Source of the DNA: Rhizobium hidalgonense
GTDB taxonomy: Bacteria > Pseudomonadota > Alphaproteobacteria > Rhizobiales > Rhizobiaceae
Length of the DNA stretch: 64,000 nucleotides
Direction of reading: 5' to 3'
NCBI RefSeq assembly: GCF_002914525.1
Contig: NZ_LODW01000058.1
Span: 16,097-80,096 of the forward strand
Both the position numbers and the translations under genes were made by a program. Positions 54,036 to 63,568 of this stretch are shown here, one piece after another; within the stretch, counting starts at the first letter, position 1, and the number at the start of each line of letters is the position of its first letter. The notes beneath the pieces are model-generated. The model did not search any database. It saw nothing but the letters and a program-made list of their open reading frames with translations, and was not told the origin of the DNA.

Positions 54036-56324
54036 CTAACTCGAATACCAATGCAGAAAGTGATGCTTCATGGTTCGGACAATCTCAAGAATTGAGCGAT
54101 TACCATTAAGCGTGTTGTATTCAGGCTTTTGATCGTAGTATTTCATCAGAGATTTCGAAAAAAGCTCCGAGTCGCTGAAGTTATACAATGCGTGAGTTTT
54201 GGGATTTACGTTGTTGATCGCGACAAGGATTTCCGAGTTTCGCGAGCTTTTCATTTGCTGGAGGCCGAATTCGAACGCGCGGAGGCTCGTCCTTCCCCAT
54301 CTGACAACTGCCAGTGTCCTTTCCGTCAGGGCAGTCAAATGCACAGTATCTGTCGAGACGAGCACAGGCGCGCTATCGAAGATGACAATATGGCCGGCCG
54401 CGCCTGCCATCTCGATGATTTCTGCCATGCCGTTAGAACGGGTGCGCCGCTGGAGACGGGATTTGCCCGATGGAATGAAGTGGATACCGCTTGGATGGCG
54501 GTAGACGATGTCGCGGATATCCGCCTGCCCGTTCAGGAAATCGCTCAATCCGTGCGTTAGTTCCGACCGGAAAAACGAATCGAGCTTACCCCGGCGAAAA
54601 TCGGCGTCAACCAGGAGCACCGGAATTGCTGCTGCGGCAAGCTCAATAGCCAGCGATCTCGCGACAAGTGACTTTCCATCTCCGCTGTGAGCCGACGTAA
54701 CGACGATACTGTTCGGCAACTTGCCGCCACTGGACTGTTTGAGTGAAAGTACCACGGTACGAATTGCTTCGTCGAACATCGGGACCGGCATATGTTCGAA
54801 CATCGTTTTCGAATTTTCCCTCCGCGCCAGACGCGGGATGAGTCCAGCCGGTATCGTGCGTGGTATTCGAGCGATTTGGTCGAAACTCCGGACGGTCCGG
54901 TCCCACATTTCGATCACGAAAGCAGCCGTTATGGCGGCCGAGATTGCAGCCAGGAGAGAGCCCACCAGATAGAAAAGCCGTCCACGTCCCTGTGATACCA
55001 GCGGCACTGCAGCCGGTGAGAAAACCTCCAATTCCGCCCCCGGCAGCTTGGCCTTGGCGGCAAGGTCACGGCGCTGGTCCTCAAGCTTGTCGAGTTCCGC
55101 TTGCTCCTTTTCGGCAATACGCTGCAGGCGCGTCAGTTCCGTCTGCGCCAGGGCATCGCGTGTGCGTTTCTCCTGAGCGACAGCCAAGATGGATTGCACT
55201 GCGTTGGCTTCATGATCGAGCGCGACGAGCTTGGCGCGCATTGTTTGGAGATATTGCTTGTTCGCAAGGTCGAGATCGATACGGGATTGTTGGATCTTCT
55301 CGCGTAAATCCACCACGGCCTCGGCATTGCCGTCATATGTCTGAAGAAGACGGGCGAGATCTTGCTCCTGTGCGTGGAGATCGCGCTGCTTGGTGGCAAT
55401 ACTGTCTGGCAAGACTATATTCTGCACTGCGACCGAAGCGTTATCCGTCGCTGCCAGCATGGATATCGTCGCCTTTACCTCCATCCGGCTTTCCTCGATT
55501 TTCCCTTGGCGGCCAGTGACTTCCAGGAGCGTTTTTATACGTTCATCTTGAGCGTCCTCTTTCGAGACGATGTCCATCGATTCTTGGTAGTTGCGGGCAG
55601 CGTCGCGAGCAGTATCCGAGCGAACCTGCTGTTCGGTGATGCGCTGTCGGATCCATTCTGCCGCTGCATCGAGGCGGCCACGGACGCTGTCCTTCCGCTC
55701 ATCGAGGTAAATGCTGACGACCCGGTTCGGAACTGCGGCTGCGAGTTCAGCATCAGTCGCAGTGAAGCTGATCTGGATAACCTCACTCTTATCTTCATGC
55801 CAGACGCCGAGCGCTTGATAAAATACCGGGATGGTAGCTTCGATGCCGTCTCCCCCCGGCAAAACGGATTTTTTCGTGTCGAACAAGCCGCGCAACTTTG
55901 CCCTGATTCTCTCAATGAACGAGATTTTCCGCAGCGCCGGATTGAATTCCGGCAGCGCGTTAAGTCGCATTTCGCGGACGACTCGCTCTGCGATGCTTCT
56001 GGAAAGAAGCCGCTCAGTCTCCGACTTCACGTCAAGCAGATCACCACGGCTGGTATCGTCCGCACCAAGTGCGGTCGCGAGAGGCTGGTGGACAATCAAT
56101 CGGGCCCAGGCCTGATAGGTGGGCTTCAACCCTGAGATCATATTCGCCGCGGGCACCATCAGCAGCACGGTTATCGCAATGATCATGATCATTCTTCGCC
56201 GGATGAGACCGATGGCAGATGCCAAATCGAAGCGGTCCGCCTTGGTCTCTACCTGATAGCGAGGATCATAGCGCATCGGCGAGATCGGAAGGTTGCGGTC
56301 CGGCGGAAGAGTAGAAATCGTCAT
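54036..56324 (-). CDS. Polysaccharide chain-length / tyrosine autokinase protein (Wzz-BY-kinase)
   Basis: A 762-residue inner-membrane protein. Helices at residues 45-65 and about 445-470 frame a large, coiled-coil-rich periplasmic Wzz domain. The cytoplasmic part is a BY-kinase with Walker A TSAHSGDGKS (about 545), Walker A' LLVDADFR (about 570) and Walker B IVIFDSAPVL (about 648). The tail is tyrosine-rich (YNFSDSE, MKYYDQKPEYNTL, HWYSS), the usual autophosphorylation cluster. It sets polysaccharide chain length and export. The gene overlaps the upstream glycosyltransferase gene by 4 bases. Confidence 0.92.
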   Translation of the reverse strand: MTISTLPPDRNLPISPMRYDPRYQVETKADRFDLASAIGLIRRRMIMIIAITVLLMVPAANMISGLKPTYQAWARLIVHQPLATALGADDTSRGDLLDVKSETERLLSRSIAERVVREMRLNALPEFNPALRKISFIERIRAKLRGLFDTKKSVLPGGDGIEATIPVFYQALGVWHEDKSEVIQISFTATDAELAAAVPNRVVSIYLDERKDSVRGRLDAAAEWIRQRITEQQVRSDTARDAARNYQESMDIVSKEDAQDERIKTLLEVTGRQGKIEESRMEVKATISMLAATDNASVAVQNIVLPDSIATKQRDLHAQEQDLARLLQTYDGNAEAVVDLREKIQQSRIDLDLANKQYLQTMRAKLVALDHEANAVQSILAVAQEKRTRDALAQTELTRLQRIAEKEQAELDKLEDQRRDLAAKAKLPGAELEVFSPAAVPLVSQGRGRLFYLVGSLLAAISAAITAAFVIEMWDRTVRSFDQIARIPRTIPAGLIPRLARRENSKTMFEHMPVPMFDEAIRTVVLSLKQSSGGKLPNSIVVTSAHSGDGKSLVARSLAIELAAAAIPVLLVDADFRRGKLDSFFRSELTHGLSDFLNGQADIRDIVYRHPSGIHFIPSGKSRLQRRTRSNGMAEIIEMAGAAGHIVIFDSAPVLVSTDTVHLTALTERTLAVVRWGRTSLRAFEFGLQQMKSSRNSEILVAINNVNPKTHALYNFSDSELFSKSLMKYYDQKPEYNTLNGNRSILEIVRTMKHHFLHWYSS

Positions 56325-57463
56325 CGTGCGCCAACCATGGCTTGAGGTTTCGCGGAAACGGTTTCGTAAAGTTTCTCGAGCGACCGCATATAAGCCCTCA
56401 TGCTGAAATGGTTGAGATAATGCGCGCGCCCCTGGACGGCGAGGCGGATGCAGATTTCTGGATCCGACACCAGCTTCGCCAGGGCTGCGGCCAGGACATT
56501 CGGATCTCCGACGGGCACGAATATCCCAGTCTCACCGTCGGTAATGACTTCGTCATGTGCCCCAACACGCGTGGTAACGACCGCGAGCCCGTGGGACAGC
56601 CCTTCGAGCACCGCCATTGCCAGACCTTCCGCGTGCGAAGGCAAGACCAGGATATCTGCACGCGCACACAGGGCTCGCGCCTCAGCGGCGTCGAGCCAGC
56701 CGGGCATCTCTACCAGATTGGAAAGCGCCATGGCGTCAGCCTGACGGCGATAATCCTCGACCGGTCCGTCGCCTGCCAATACAGCCCGCCACTGGTGGTC
56801 TTTCATGACGGGGTGGCTGAGGGCCAACAGAAGGTCCGTGACACCCTTGCGTTCGCTCAACCGGCCAAGGAATACGATCAATGGTGTCTGGCCGACGCGA
56901 ATATCGTGCGCCCCAGGATCGGGGACGCAATTATGGGCCACGAGCGTGCGAGCCTCGTCAACGCCAAGAAGTGCCGTCAGCGTCATGCGGTCGCGCTGGC
57001 CCAGGGCCACAACGCAATCGGCGTTCTGAAACATCCGACGAATAAGTCGCTTTTGACGGGGCGAGCGTTGCGCAAAGTCGCCGGCGTAATCGTAGTCGTG
57101 TAAGTGCAATATGTGGCAGCACCCGAACAAGCGGGCAGCCTCCGTCAGGATCAGTTTTCGCGACGTGCTGCCGCGGCCGGCGATATGGATATGGTGAATG
57201 CGCTCGGGTGCAACAATCCGATCCTTCGCCATCGTCAGGATGGCGCCGAGCAGGCGGGCGGGCGACGTCAGCCTGGACCATCGAGCCCCTCTGGTATCGG
57301 TGACGAAATGTTTTGTGCCGGTCTCTTTCGCTGTCTCCGTTATATAGCCGACCAGCCTGCCAATGCCGCCGCCGTTCTCGCAGCCGCCAGGAACATAATG
57401 GCGGACGCTAGCCGCGGTCCGTGCACCCATTCGATTTGTTTCCGTGAGGGCCTCCGTCAGCAT
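56321..57463 (-). CDS. Glycosyltransferase family 4 (1)
   Basis: A 380-residue GT-B fold enzyme. The donor-binding region is LVLPSHAEGLAMAVLEGLSHG with the EX7E motif, and the acceptor domain begins with VRHYVPGGCENGGGIGRL. RBS is weak and the start overlaps the end of the next upstream gene by 7 bases. It probably adds a sugar to the lipid-linked repeat unit; donor unknown. Confidence 0.9.
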   Translation of the reverse strand: MLTEALTETNRMGARTAASVRHYVPGGCENGGGIGRLVGYITETAKETGTKHFVTDTRGARWSRLTSPARLLGAILTMAKDRIVAPERIHHIHIAGRGSTSRKLILTEAARLFGCCHILHLHDYDYAGDFAQRSPRQKRLIRRMFQNADCVVALGQRDRMTLTALLGVDEARTLVAHNCVPDPGAHDIRVGQTPLIVFLGRLSERKGVTDLLLALSHPVMKDHQWRAVLAGDGPVEDYRRQADAMALSNLVEMPGWLDAAEARALCARADILVLPSHAEGLAMAVLEGLSHGLAVVTTRVGAHDEVITDGETGIFVPVGDPNVLAAALAKLVSDPEICIRLAVQGRAHYLNHFSMRAYMRSLEKLYETVSAKPQAMVGAR

Positions 57464-58557
57464 GATCCGACCACCTCCCGATAGACCGCCGCAGCCTGGG
57501 CGCCGACCCGTTCAGGCGAATTCGGTCCTATGGCCCATTTGAGCGCCCTGTCTCCGTAGCGATTTCTAAGCACGCCGTTGTCCGCTAACGTCCTGATCGC
57601 GGCCGCAAGCTCCGTGGCATCACCTGGAGGGACCACCAATCCCAACCCGTTGGGCTCAACGGTGCTCCGCAACTCGCCGACATCCGTAACGATGATTGGT
57701 TTGCCAAACGCGGCGGCAAGGTTGAGCACTCCGCTTTGCGATGCTTCCGTGTAGGGAAGCACGACGATGTCGGTGTCCAGGAAAAGCTGGGCGACCTCTG
57801 CATCTTCGATAAAGCGATTGCGAATATCGTAGCGGCCGGGATCGCCCATAAGCGGCTGGAATATCGCCGGATCGTCGCCACGGCCTGCGACCGTGATGCG
57901 CAGGTTGGGAAGAACATCCTTGAGCATCGCCTCGGCCCTGACCAGATGTTCCAGGCCCTTATAGGCAAAAATCCGTCCGAAGAGCAGGACGCGCGTAGTT
58001 CCATGGGCATCGCGAGGCGCCATCTTCTGTCGCCGGGCGAGTTCCGCATAACGAAGGATGGAAGGATGCGACAGGACATGGACGTGATCGGCGGGTTTCG
58101 CGTATCGATCGAGAATCAGCTGCTTCAGTCCCTCGCCGTGGACGACAAGATGTCCGGATTGCTTCACCATCAATTCGGGAGCCCAGACGGGCAGCGTACG
58201 CGTATCGGAATCGCCGGGATGGATTTCCACATCATGAACGGTTGTCACGAGCGGGATCGGGCGCCAGAAGGGCACGGCGAGGTTCAGCCAAAGTGTAGAA
58301 TTGCTGAGGAGGTGAATGAGATTCGGCTGCTCCCGCCGGATCAGACGCGTAAGCTGGTACAGAAACCAGGGATTGGAGAGAGAACGGTGTCTCGGCCAGT
58401 CCAGAAGGTGCAGGTCGACAGCCGGATCGATGGAAGAGGCGAGATGCGCGTAGCGCCGGCGCGGCACGGCAAGCACAACGTCCAAGTGTTGTGCAACGCC
58501 GCTGGCGAAGGAGATGGTATAGTCTTCCAATTCGGAAACCAACAGCAGCGCCTTCAT
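57457..58557 (-). CDS. Glycosyltransferase family 4 (2)
   Basis: A 366-residue GT-B enzyme. The C-terminal donor site region shows VLLFGRIFAYKGLEHLVRA and VLPYTEASQSGVLNLAAAFG, with the second catalytic residue of the EX7E motif replaced by asparagine. It overlaps the GT2 gene by 4 bases and GT4 (1) by 7, so all three are translated from one message. Confidence 0.9.
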   Translation of the reverse strand: MKALLLVSELEDYTISFASGVAQHLDVVLAVPRRRYAHLASSIDPAVDLHLLDWPRHRSLSNPWFLYQLTRLIRREQPNLIHLLSNSTLWLNLAVPFWRPIPLVTTVHDVEIHPGDSDTRTLPVWAPELMVKQSGHLVVHGEGLKQLILDRYAKPADHVHVLSHPSILRYAELARRQKMAPRDAHGTTRVLLFGRIFAYKGLEHLVRAEAMLKDVLPNLRITVAGRGDDPAIFQPLMGDPGRYDIRNRFIEDAEVAQLFLDTDIVVLPYTEASQSGVLNLAAAFGKPIIVTDVGELRSTVEPNGLGLVVPPGDATELAAAIRTLADNGVLRNRYGDRALKWAIGPNSPERVGAQAAAVYREVVGSC

Positions 58558-59504
58558 TTCGATGCCTCCGACAAGCGGGCGTCGAGGGCGAGCCGTGTCA
58601 GGCCGCGCGCCGCACGCAAACTATCGCGCGTCCGGCGGAGCAGGTTCGGTTCGCCGGCGAAGAACAGGCCTTCAACGGCGAGCTTGAGCCGGCTGCGTGC
58701 ATCGGCTCCCTGCAGCTTTGCCGACGCAATGCGATAGGGATAGTGATCCGTCAGGCGGAGTCTTGCCGGCAGTTCATGGGCTGAGAGAAACTGGTTCGTT
58801 GCTTCAACGGTATGCTGCCAGTGCGTCATCCGCCTCCTGAGCGTGGCGGCATCCTCGGTCGGGCGATACCAGTTGTTGTTGTGGATGCGATAGAATCCAA
58901 GCGGATCCGGCATGGCAATGACGTCCCCCAGAAACGGATAAATCCCCACGAGCCAGGCGTCGGCCGATATGCGGAACTGTTCGGGAATGCGGCCCGCAGC
59001 ATCCCATGCGCTACGTCGCACCGCGACGGCCGATGTCATCGGAAAAGGCCACCAACCGGCCGATCTGGTCAGCAGCGGCGACAAAGCGCCCGAACACAGG
59101 CTTCGGGGGATCGGCTTGGACGTCGGCGTGCCATCGACAAGCGTCGGCTGCAGTCGGTGATAGACGAGCGATGCTTGAGGGTTTGCGCGGAATGCTGCAG
59201 AGGTCGCCGACAGCTTGCCCGGCGCCCACCAGTCGTCGGCATCCAGAAAACAGAGGATCTCGCCCTTGCTTGATCCCACAGCGGTATTGATCGCAGCGGC
59301 CTGTCCTGCATTCTCCTGAAAGATCACCTTCACGCGGCCGTCATACGCCTCCAGAACAGACCGCGATTGGTCGGTAGAGCCGTCATCGACGACGATGATC
59401 TCGACGTTGCGTGCGTCTTGGCTCAGAACGCTGTCTATCGCCCGCCCAACGAAGCGAGCGTAGTTGTAATTATTGATGAGGACACTGAGGGCTGGCCGCT
59501 GCAT
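58554..59504 (-). CDS. Glycosyltransferase family 2
   Basis: A 316-residue GT-A enzyme, first gene of the leftward operon. It starts LSVLINNYNYARFVGRAIDS, followed by the nucleotide-binding VDDGSTDQS and the metal-binding DADDWW. The remainder is helical, with no membrane helices, so it is a soluble transferase. Start ATG 59504 lacks a strong ribosome binding site. Confidence 0.9.
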   Translation of the reverse strand: MQRPALSVLINNYNYARFVGRAIDSVLSQDARNVEIIVVDDGSTDQSRSVLEAYDGRVKVIFQENAGQAAAINTAVGSSKGEILCFLDADDWWAPGKLSATSAAFRANPQASLVYHRLQPTLVDGTPTSKPIPRSLCSGALSPLLTRSAGWWPFPMTSAVAVRRSAWDAAGRIPEQFRISADAWLVGIYPFLGDVIAMPDPLGFYRIHNNNWYRPTEDAATLRRRMTHWQHTVEATNQFLSAHELPARLRLTDHYPYRIASAKLQGADARSRLKLAVEGLFFAGEPNLLRRTRDSLRAARGLTRLALDARLSEASK

Positions 59505-60125
59505 GACGCGCTCTTAGGCGGGTTGCCGCGATGCACTGTGCAGCGCAAAGTTGCTTAAGAGCTCGATCTTTACGCAGCCTTCGCGGTTTGCAGCGCCGGT
59601 GATGGCGATATCCAAAATACCTCGGCCGGACAGCATATCGCGCGGAGACGATGAGATCGCCGCTGACGATGCCACAGCGAGGTGAGCGCCCGTTGTGTTG
59701 CACAGAGAACTAGGATTATGACGCAGAAACATAGAAATCCTAACCTTCCAGGCTTCGACTGCAGAGATAGCCTCTGTCAGAATTGTTGCCCCATTCCAGT
59801 GGAACCGCGGTTTACCCACCACGCATCACAAGACATTCATCGGCACGGTAGCGGTGAACGGACACGCGCAACATCTGCTCTTAAGGGCAATTGGCGGAGA
59901 TGAAGACCCGTCTTTTGGGTAAATACCGGCTTATAGTTTAGGCGCAACATCGTCTTTGGGTGGAGCCAGGGTGCATTGGGCTTAGCCCGCACCTCCCTAG
60001 GAGAGGTTGACTGAGGATGTGGCTGAATGATTGCTTGAGAGTATCGCAGCCGGAAAGGCCGACACTTGTTTTTGATGTGCCGCGATCAACGGTCGCTTGT
60101 CTGTTCAATTCAGTCGGGACGGATA
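59505..60125. other. Divergent region between the two polysaccharide units
   Basis: About 620 bases between the leftward glycosyltransferase operon and the rightward ligase operon. Short open frames occur on both strands but I cannot support any as a gene. The region is large for two promoters and could hold a small regulatory RNA or decayed gene, but I see no specific motif. Confidence 0.5.
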
Positions 60126-61445
60126 ATGAGAGTAGATAGCCTCACAAGTGCCAGCGGACCAACCATCAGTTGGCGGGCTATAGAATGCTGGGGTGCCGGG
60201 ATATCCCTTTTTGTTCAGGCAGGCGCCGTTCTGCCTCTTTTCCTTGCAGATGCCGACGGGGCGCTCAGCGATTCTGCCAGATCCATACTGCGCGTTCCTT
60301 GCTTTCCGGTATATTTATTTACAATTGTTATTCTAGTACGACATTTTCCGCAGTTTATACTGGCAATAAAGCGAAATTTTATTGTTCCCCTGATCGTCGC
60401 CGCACCATTTCTGTCTACGCTGTGGTCAATAGATCCGACAACGAGCTTGCGGCGCGCAATCGGCCTTTTGTTTTGCCTGCTTCTTTCCTATGTTCTGGCG
60501 ATACGTTTCACGCCTAGGCAGCTGTTGTTCCTGTTATTTGCAACTCTGGGCACCTGTATTGTTTTCAGTGTAGTTATCTCCGTGGTGTCGCCAAGCCTCG
60601 CCACGATGCCGGATGGTGCTATGCGGGGCGTCTTCATTCACAAGAACGTCCTGGGCTGGTACGCGTCTCTGACGATCTTGGTGGCGACGGCCGTGCTGAT
60701 CGACGGGACGCTCGGCCTGCGGCGCACCGCCTTCACCTTGTTGGCCGCGGCTCTCATCTGCCTTGCAAGCTCCGGGTCGATGACCGCGATCATTGCAACG
60801 TCAGTGGCCTATTGCCTGATCGGCTTTTATACCCTCTTGCAAAGAAGCAGCAGCATCGGCCGCGTCGTCATCGTCCTGCTTTTCATTCAGCTGTCTCTCG
60901 GCATTTTGATATCGCTTCACGAATTCCTGGTCCCGGCTCTTGAAGCGCTCGGCAAGGACGCGACTTTGACGGGTCGGGTGCCATTGTGGGAGCTGGTTGA
61001 CCGCAAAATATCCGATCGATGGATGCTTGGTTATGGCTACCAGGCTTTCTGGACAGTCACGAACCCCGAAGCGACGCACATCTGGTTGATGCTCGGATGG
61101 GCGGCGCCCCACGCGCATAATGGATACCGCGATATCTTGTTGAGCTTTGGGGTCATGGGAATGGTTCCGTTTAGTCTGATGCTTCCCCAGGCGATCCGCC
61201 AGGGCGCAAGCCTCCAATGTCATGATCCGCAGTACGGGTGGCTCTGGCTCAATGTCCTGACGATCATGATTCTGGTGATGAATCTGACCGAGAGTATTTT
61301 TTTCGTTCAGAATGACGCTATCTTCATCTTGTTTGCCGCAGCCATCATCATGTTTTCGCTGTACGCGCCCGTCGTTTCGATGAAGCGTTCGCCACCTTTG
61401 CAGGCGCCGTCGCATGACCTTACGAGCGGGTTGCAGATATCATGA
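60126..61445 (+). CDS. O-antigen ligase/polymerase family protein (Wzy/WaaL type)
   Basis: A 439-residue membrane protein with about 11-12 helices. The Wzy_C-type motif HAHNGYRDILLSFGVMG, with the conserved histidines, sits in the large late periplasmic loop. ATG 60126 follows GGGACGG. The first 400 bases are AT-richer than the neighbours. It either polymerises repeat units or ligates them to a carrier; the sequence cannot separate the two. Its stop overlaps the next start (ATGA). Confidence 0.87.
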   Translation: MRVDSLTSASGPTISWRAIECWGAGISLFVQAGAVLPLFLADADGALSDSARSILRVPCFPVYLFTIVILVRHFPQFILAIKRNFIVPLIVAAPFLSTLWSIDPTTSLRRAIGLLFCLLLSYVLAIRFTPRQLLFLLFATLGTCIVFSVVISVVSPSLATMPDGAMRGVFIHKNVLGWYASLTILVATAVLIDGTLGLRRTAFTLLAAALICLASSGSMTAIIATSVAYCLIGFYTLLQRSSSIGRVVIVLLFIQLSLGILISLHEFLVPALEALGKDATLTGRVPLWELVDRKISDRWMLGYGYQAFWTVTNPEATHIWLMLGWAAPHAHNGYRDILLSFGVMGMVPFSLMLPQAIRQGASLQCHDPQYGWLWLNVLTIMILVMNLTESIFFVQNDAIFILFAAAIIMFSLYAPVVSMKRSPPLQAPSHDLTSGLQIS

Positions 61446-63568
61446 GACGGCGTTTTGGACTGATCCTGAGCATTCTGCCTGTCATGCTCTTTCCGCAATT
61501 CAGCAATCCGGCTCCCGTTGAGACAGAGATAGAAGCGCCAGAGCGCCTGCAGACGCTCGTCAGGGAGGCGACTTGCGCGGAAGCTTCCGCGACCTTGCCA
61601 GCCCAGTTGAATGGGACTTCTTTAAGCGGGGTATTGAGCGGCAGCAGCGGGGGGCGGACGATATTTTACGTTTCTCCGGATGGCAAAGACACGTGGAGTG
61701 GCCTCCATCCCACAGCAAATCAGCAGGCCGGCGACGGCCCTTTCGCCAGCATTGAAAGAGCGCGTGATGCTGCCCGTGCGAAGGGCGGCACCAACACGAT
61801 CGCGCTGAGTAAAGGTGATTACTACCTTACTCAGCCGATCGTCTTTGACGGCCGCGATACGGGCTTAATCCTCACGGCAAGATGCAATGACACGCCGATT
61901 TTGCATGGGGGGCCGCGCGTGGGCAACTGGGCTCAGCAGGCCGATGGCCGCTGGACGGCGCCGCTGAAATTGCCGCCAGCTGAAGGGCTCGGAGACCTTT
62001 TCGTCAATGGTATACGCCAAACCAGGGCTCGATTTCCCAACGCTCCCGCTGATGGCGATCCCCGCAAGGGATGGTTGTTTGCCGCCAAGTGCGAGCCTGC
62101 TATCGACATGTGGGAAGGTAACACGCGCTTTTGTTTCCATGCCGGCGATCTGCCGGCAGTGGGTGATACAAGCGGACTGATCGTGAACATTGTTGGAGGG
62201 TATCAACCCGGCAGCCAGTGGGGCAATGATACCCTCCCAGTTGTATCAATTGATGACGCCGGCCGGACGGTCCATACCAAAGGCACAGGCTATTTCTTTA
62301 CCGCAGAAGGCAGCCGCTATTTCCTTGCCGGGGCCGAGGCCTTGCTAGATGCTCCGGGAGAGTGGTGGTACGACCTTGCCGCAGGCCAGCTTCACTATAT
62401 CCCCGTCGATCCGTCGTTGCCTAATTCCGTTATCATTGCTGGCATTCTGCCGACATTCTTCAAGCTGGATGGGGCCAGTGGAATGGTCGTATCTGGGCTC
62501 GAGTTTAGAGATGGCGCTCCTCAAGGCAGCGGCAAGTTTTATACGGAAACCAGAGGATTTGGCGCCATACGGATCGAACACGCTGACGGCGTCAAGATTG
62601 TCGGCAACAGAATCGAAAATGTCGGCGTCGGGGTCCATGTGACGGAAAGCAAAGATGCGCTGATCGCCGGCAATGTGATTTCGGAAGTGGCTGGCAACGG
62701 GATTTACGTGGGCACGAATTATGGCACGTTCGGCAAGTCGAACGGCGCCAGGATTCTTGCAAACCATATCCACGACATCGGAAAAGTTTACATAGAAACC
62801 GCCGGAATATGGTTCCAAGCGGCCGACAATGTCAGGATTGCCGACAATCTGATCGAAAACACGGCGCAATTCGGAATCGCCGGCGGTTCGATATGGGGTT
62901 CCAATGACGCCGTCTATAACGCCGTCATCGAGCACAACGTGATCCATAACGCCAATCAGCAGACGGCGGATGGCGGCGCCATCAAGATGATGGGCGAGCA
63001 GGCCGACCCTCTGAACAGCACCATCCGCTCCAATTTGGTGACCGGGACCGGTCATCTGATGAACAGGACCGATGGGACGTTCTGGCCTCCCGGATATGAG
63101 AATACCAGCGAATGGCCGTCCCCGATCAGCTGGGCGATCTATACGGATGGGAAGGCGAGCGGGGTGCGTATCGAGGGAAATACGCTCTCGGGCAATGTCG
63201 CGGCGATCGGTATCAACGGCGGTTGGAGCAACCTGGTGACGGGAAACGTCATCACCCACGGGTCAGGTGCGGCTTTTCGTGTTGATGACGGCACCGGCAG
63301 GGGGTGGCGTCCGTCATGGGCACGCCCCAACCGCATCGAGGAGAATGTTGTGTCGGTTGACAGTGACAGCGGCGTTGTCGCCCATGTCAACGCTCCCGGC
63401 CACGGGCCCGGATACGTGCAGTTCGCGCGCAACCGCTACAGCGGTAACTTAAACGACAAGAGCTTCCGAATATATCCGGAGATCATGCATTCGGGAGGGT
63501 TTGGCAGTCTAGGGGATTTTCAGAAGGCTGGGGCGGACAACGGAAGCGTAGTCGTGCCGTCCGAGTGA
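61442..63568 (+). CDS. Secreted right-handed parallel beta-helix protein
   Basis: A 708-residue protein with a signal peptide (RFGLILSILPVMLFPQFSNP). The mature part starts with a YVSPDGKDTWSG segment that commonly introduces Pectate lyase-3/NosD-type helices, then SIERARDAARAKGGTNTIAL. From residue about 340 to 600 it has regular beta-helix coils (VVSGLEFRDG, VKIVGNRIENVGVGVHVTES, LIAGNVISEVAGNGIYV, and so on). Such proteins are often polysaccharide lyases or epimerases. Coupled translation with the ligase suggests it trims or modifies the polymer outside the cell (inference). Confidence 0.85.
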   Translation: MRRRFGLILSILPVMLFPQFSNPAPVETEIEAPERLQTLVREATCAEASATLPAQLNGTSLSGVLSGSSGGRTIFYVSPDGKDTWSGLHPTANQQAGDGPFASIERARDAARAKGGTNTIALSKGDYYLTQPIVFDGRDTGLILTARCNDTPILHGGPRVGNWAQQADGRWTAPLKLPPAEGLGDLFVNGIRQTRARFPNAPADGDPRKGWLFAAKCEPAIDMWEGNTRFCFHAGDLPAVGDTSGLIVNIVGGYQPGSQWGNDTLPVVSIDDAGRTVHTKGTGYFFTAEGSRYFLAGAEALLDAPGEWWYDLAAGQLHYIPVDPSLPNSVIIAGILPTFFKLDGASGMVVSGLEFRDGAPQGSGKFYTETRGFGAIRIEHADGVKIVGNRIENVGVGVHVTESKDALIAGNVISEVAGNGIYVGTNYGTFGKSNGARILANHIHDIGKVYIETAGIWFQAADNVRIADNLIENTAQFGIAGGSIWGSNDAVYNAVIEHNVIHNANQQTADGGAIKMMGEQADPLNSTIRSNLVTGTGHLMNRTDGTFWPPGYENTSEWPSPISWAIYTDGKASGVRIEGNTLSGNVAAIGINGGWSNLVTGNVITHGSGAAFRVDDGTGRGWRPSWARPNRIEENVVSVDSDSGVVAHVNAPGHGPGYVQFARNRYSGNLNDKSFRIYPEIMHSGGFGSLGDFQKAGADNGSVVVPSE

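Noticed and set aside
59514..59822. 102-residue minus-strand frame in the divergent polysaccharide region
   Set aside because: It has no ribosome binding site and no recognisable domain, and overlaps other equally weak frames.
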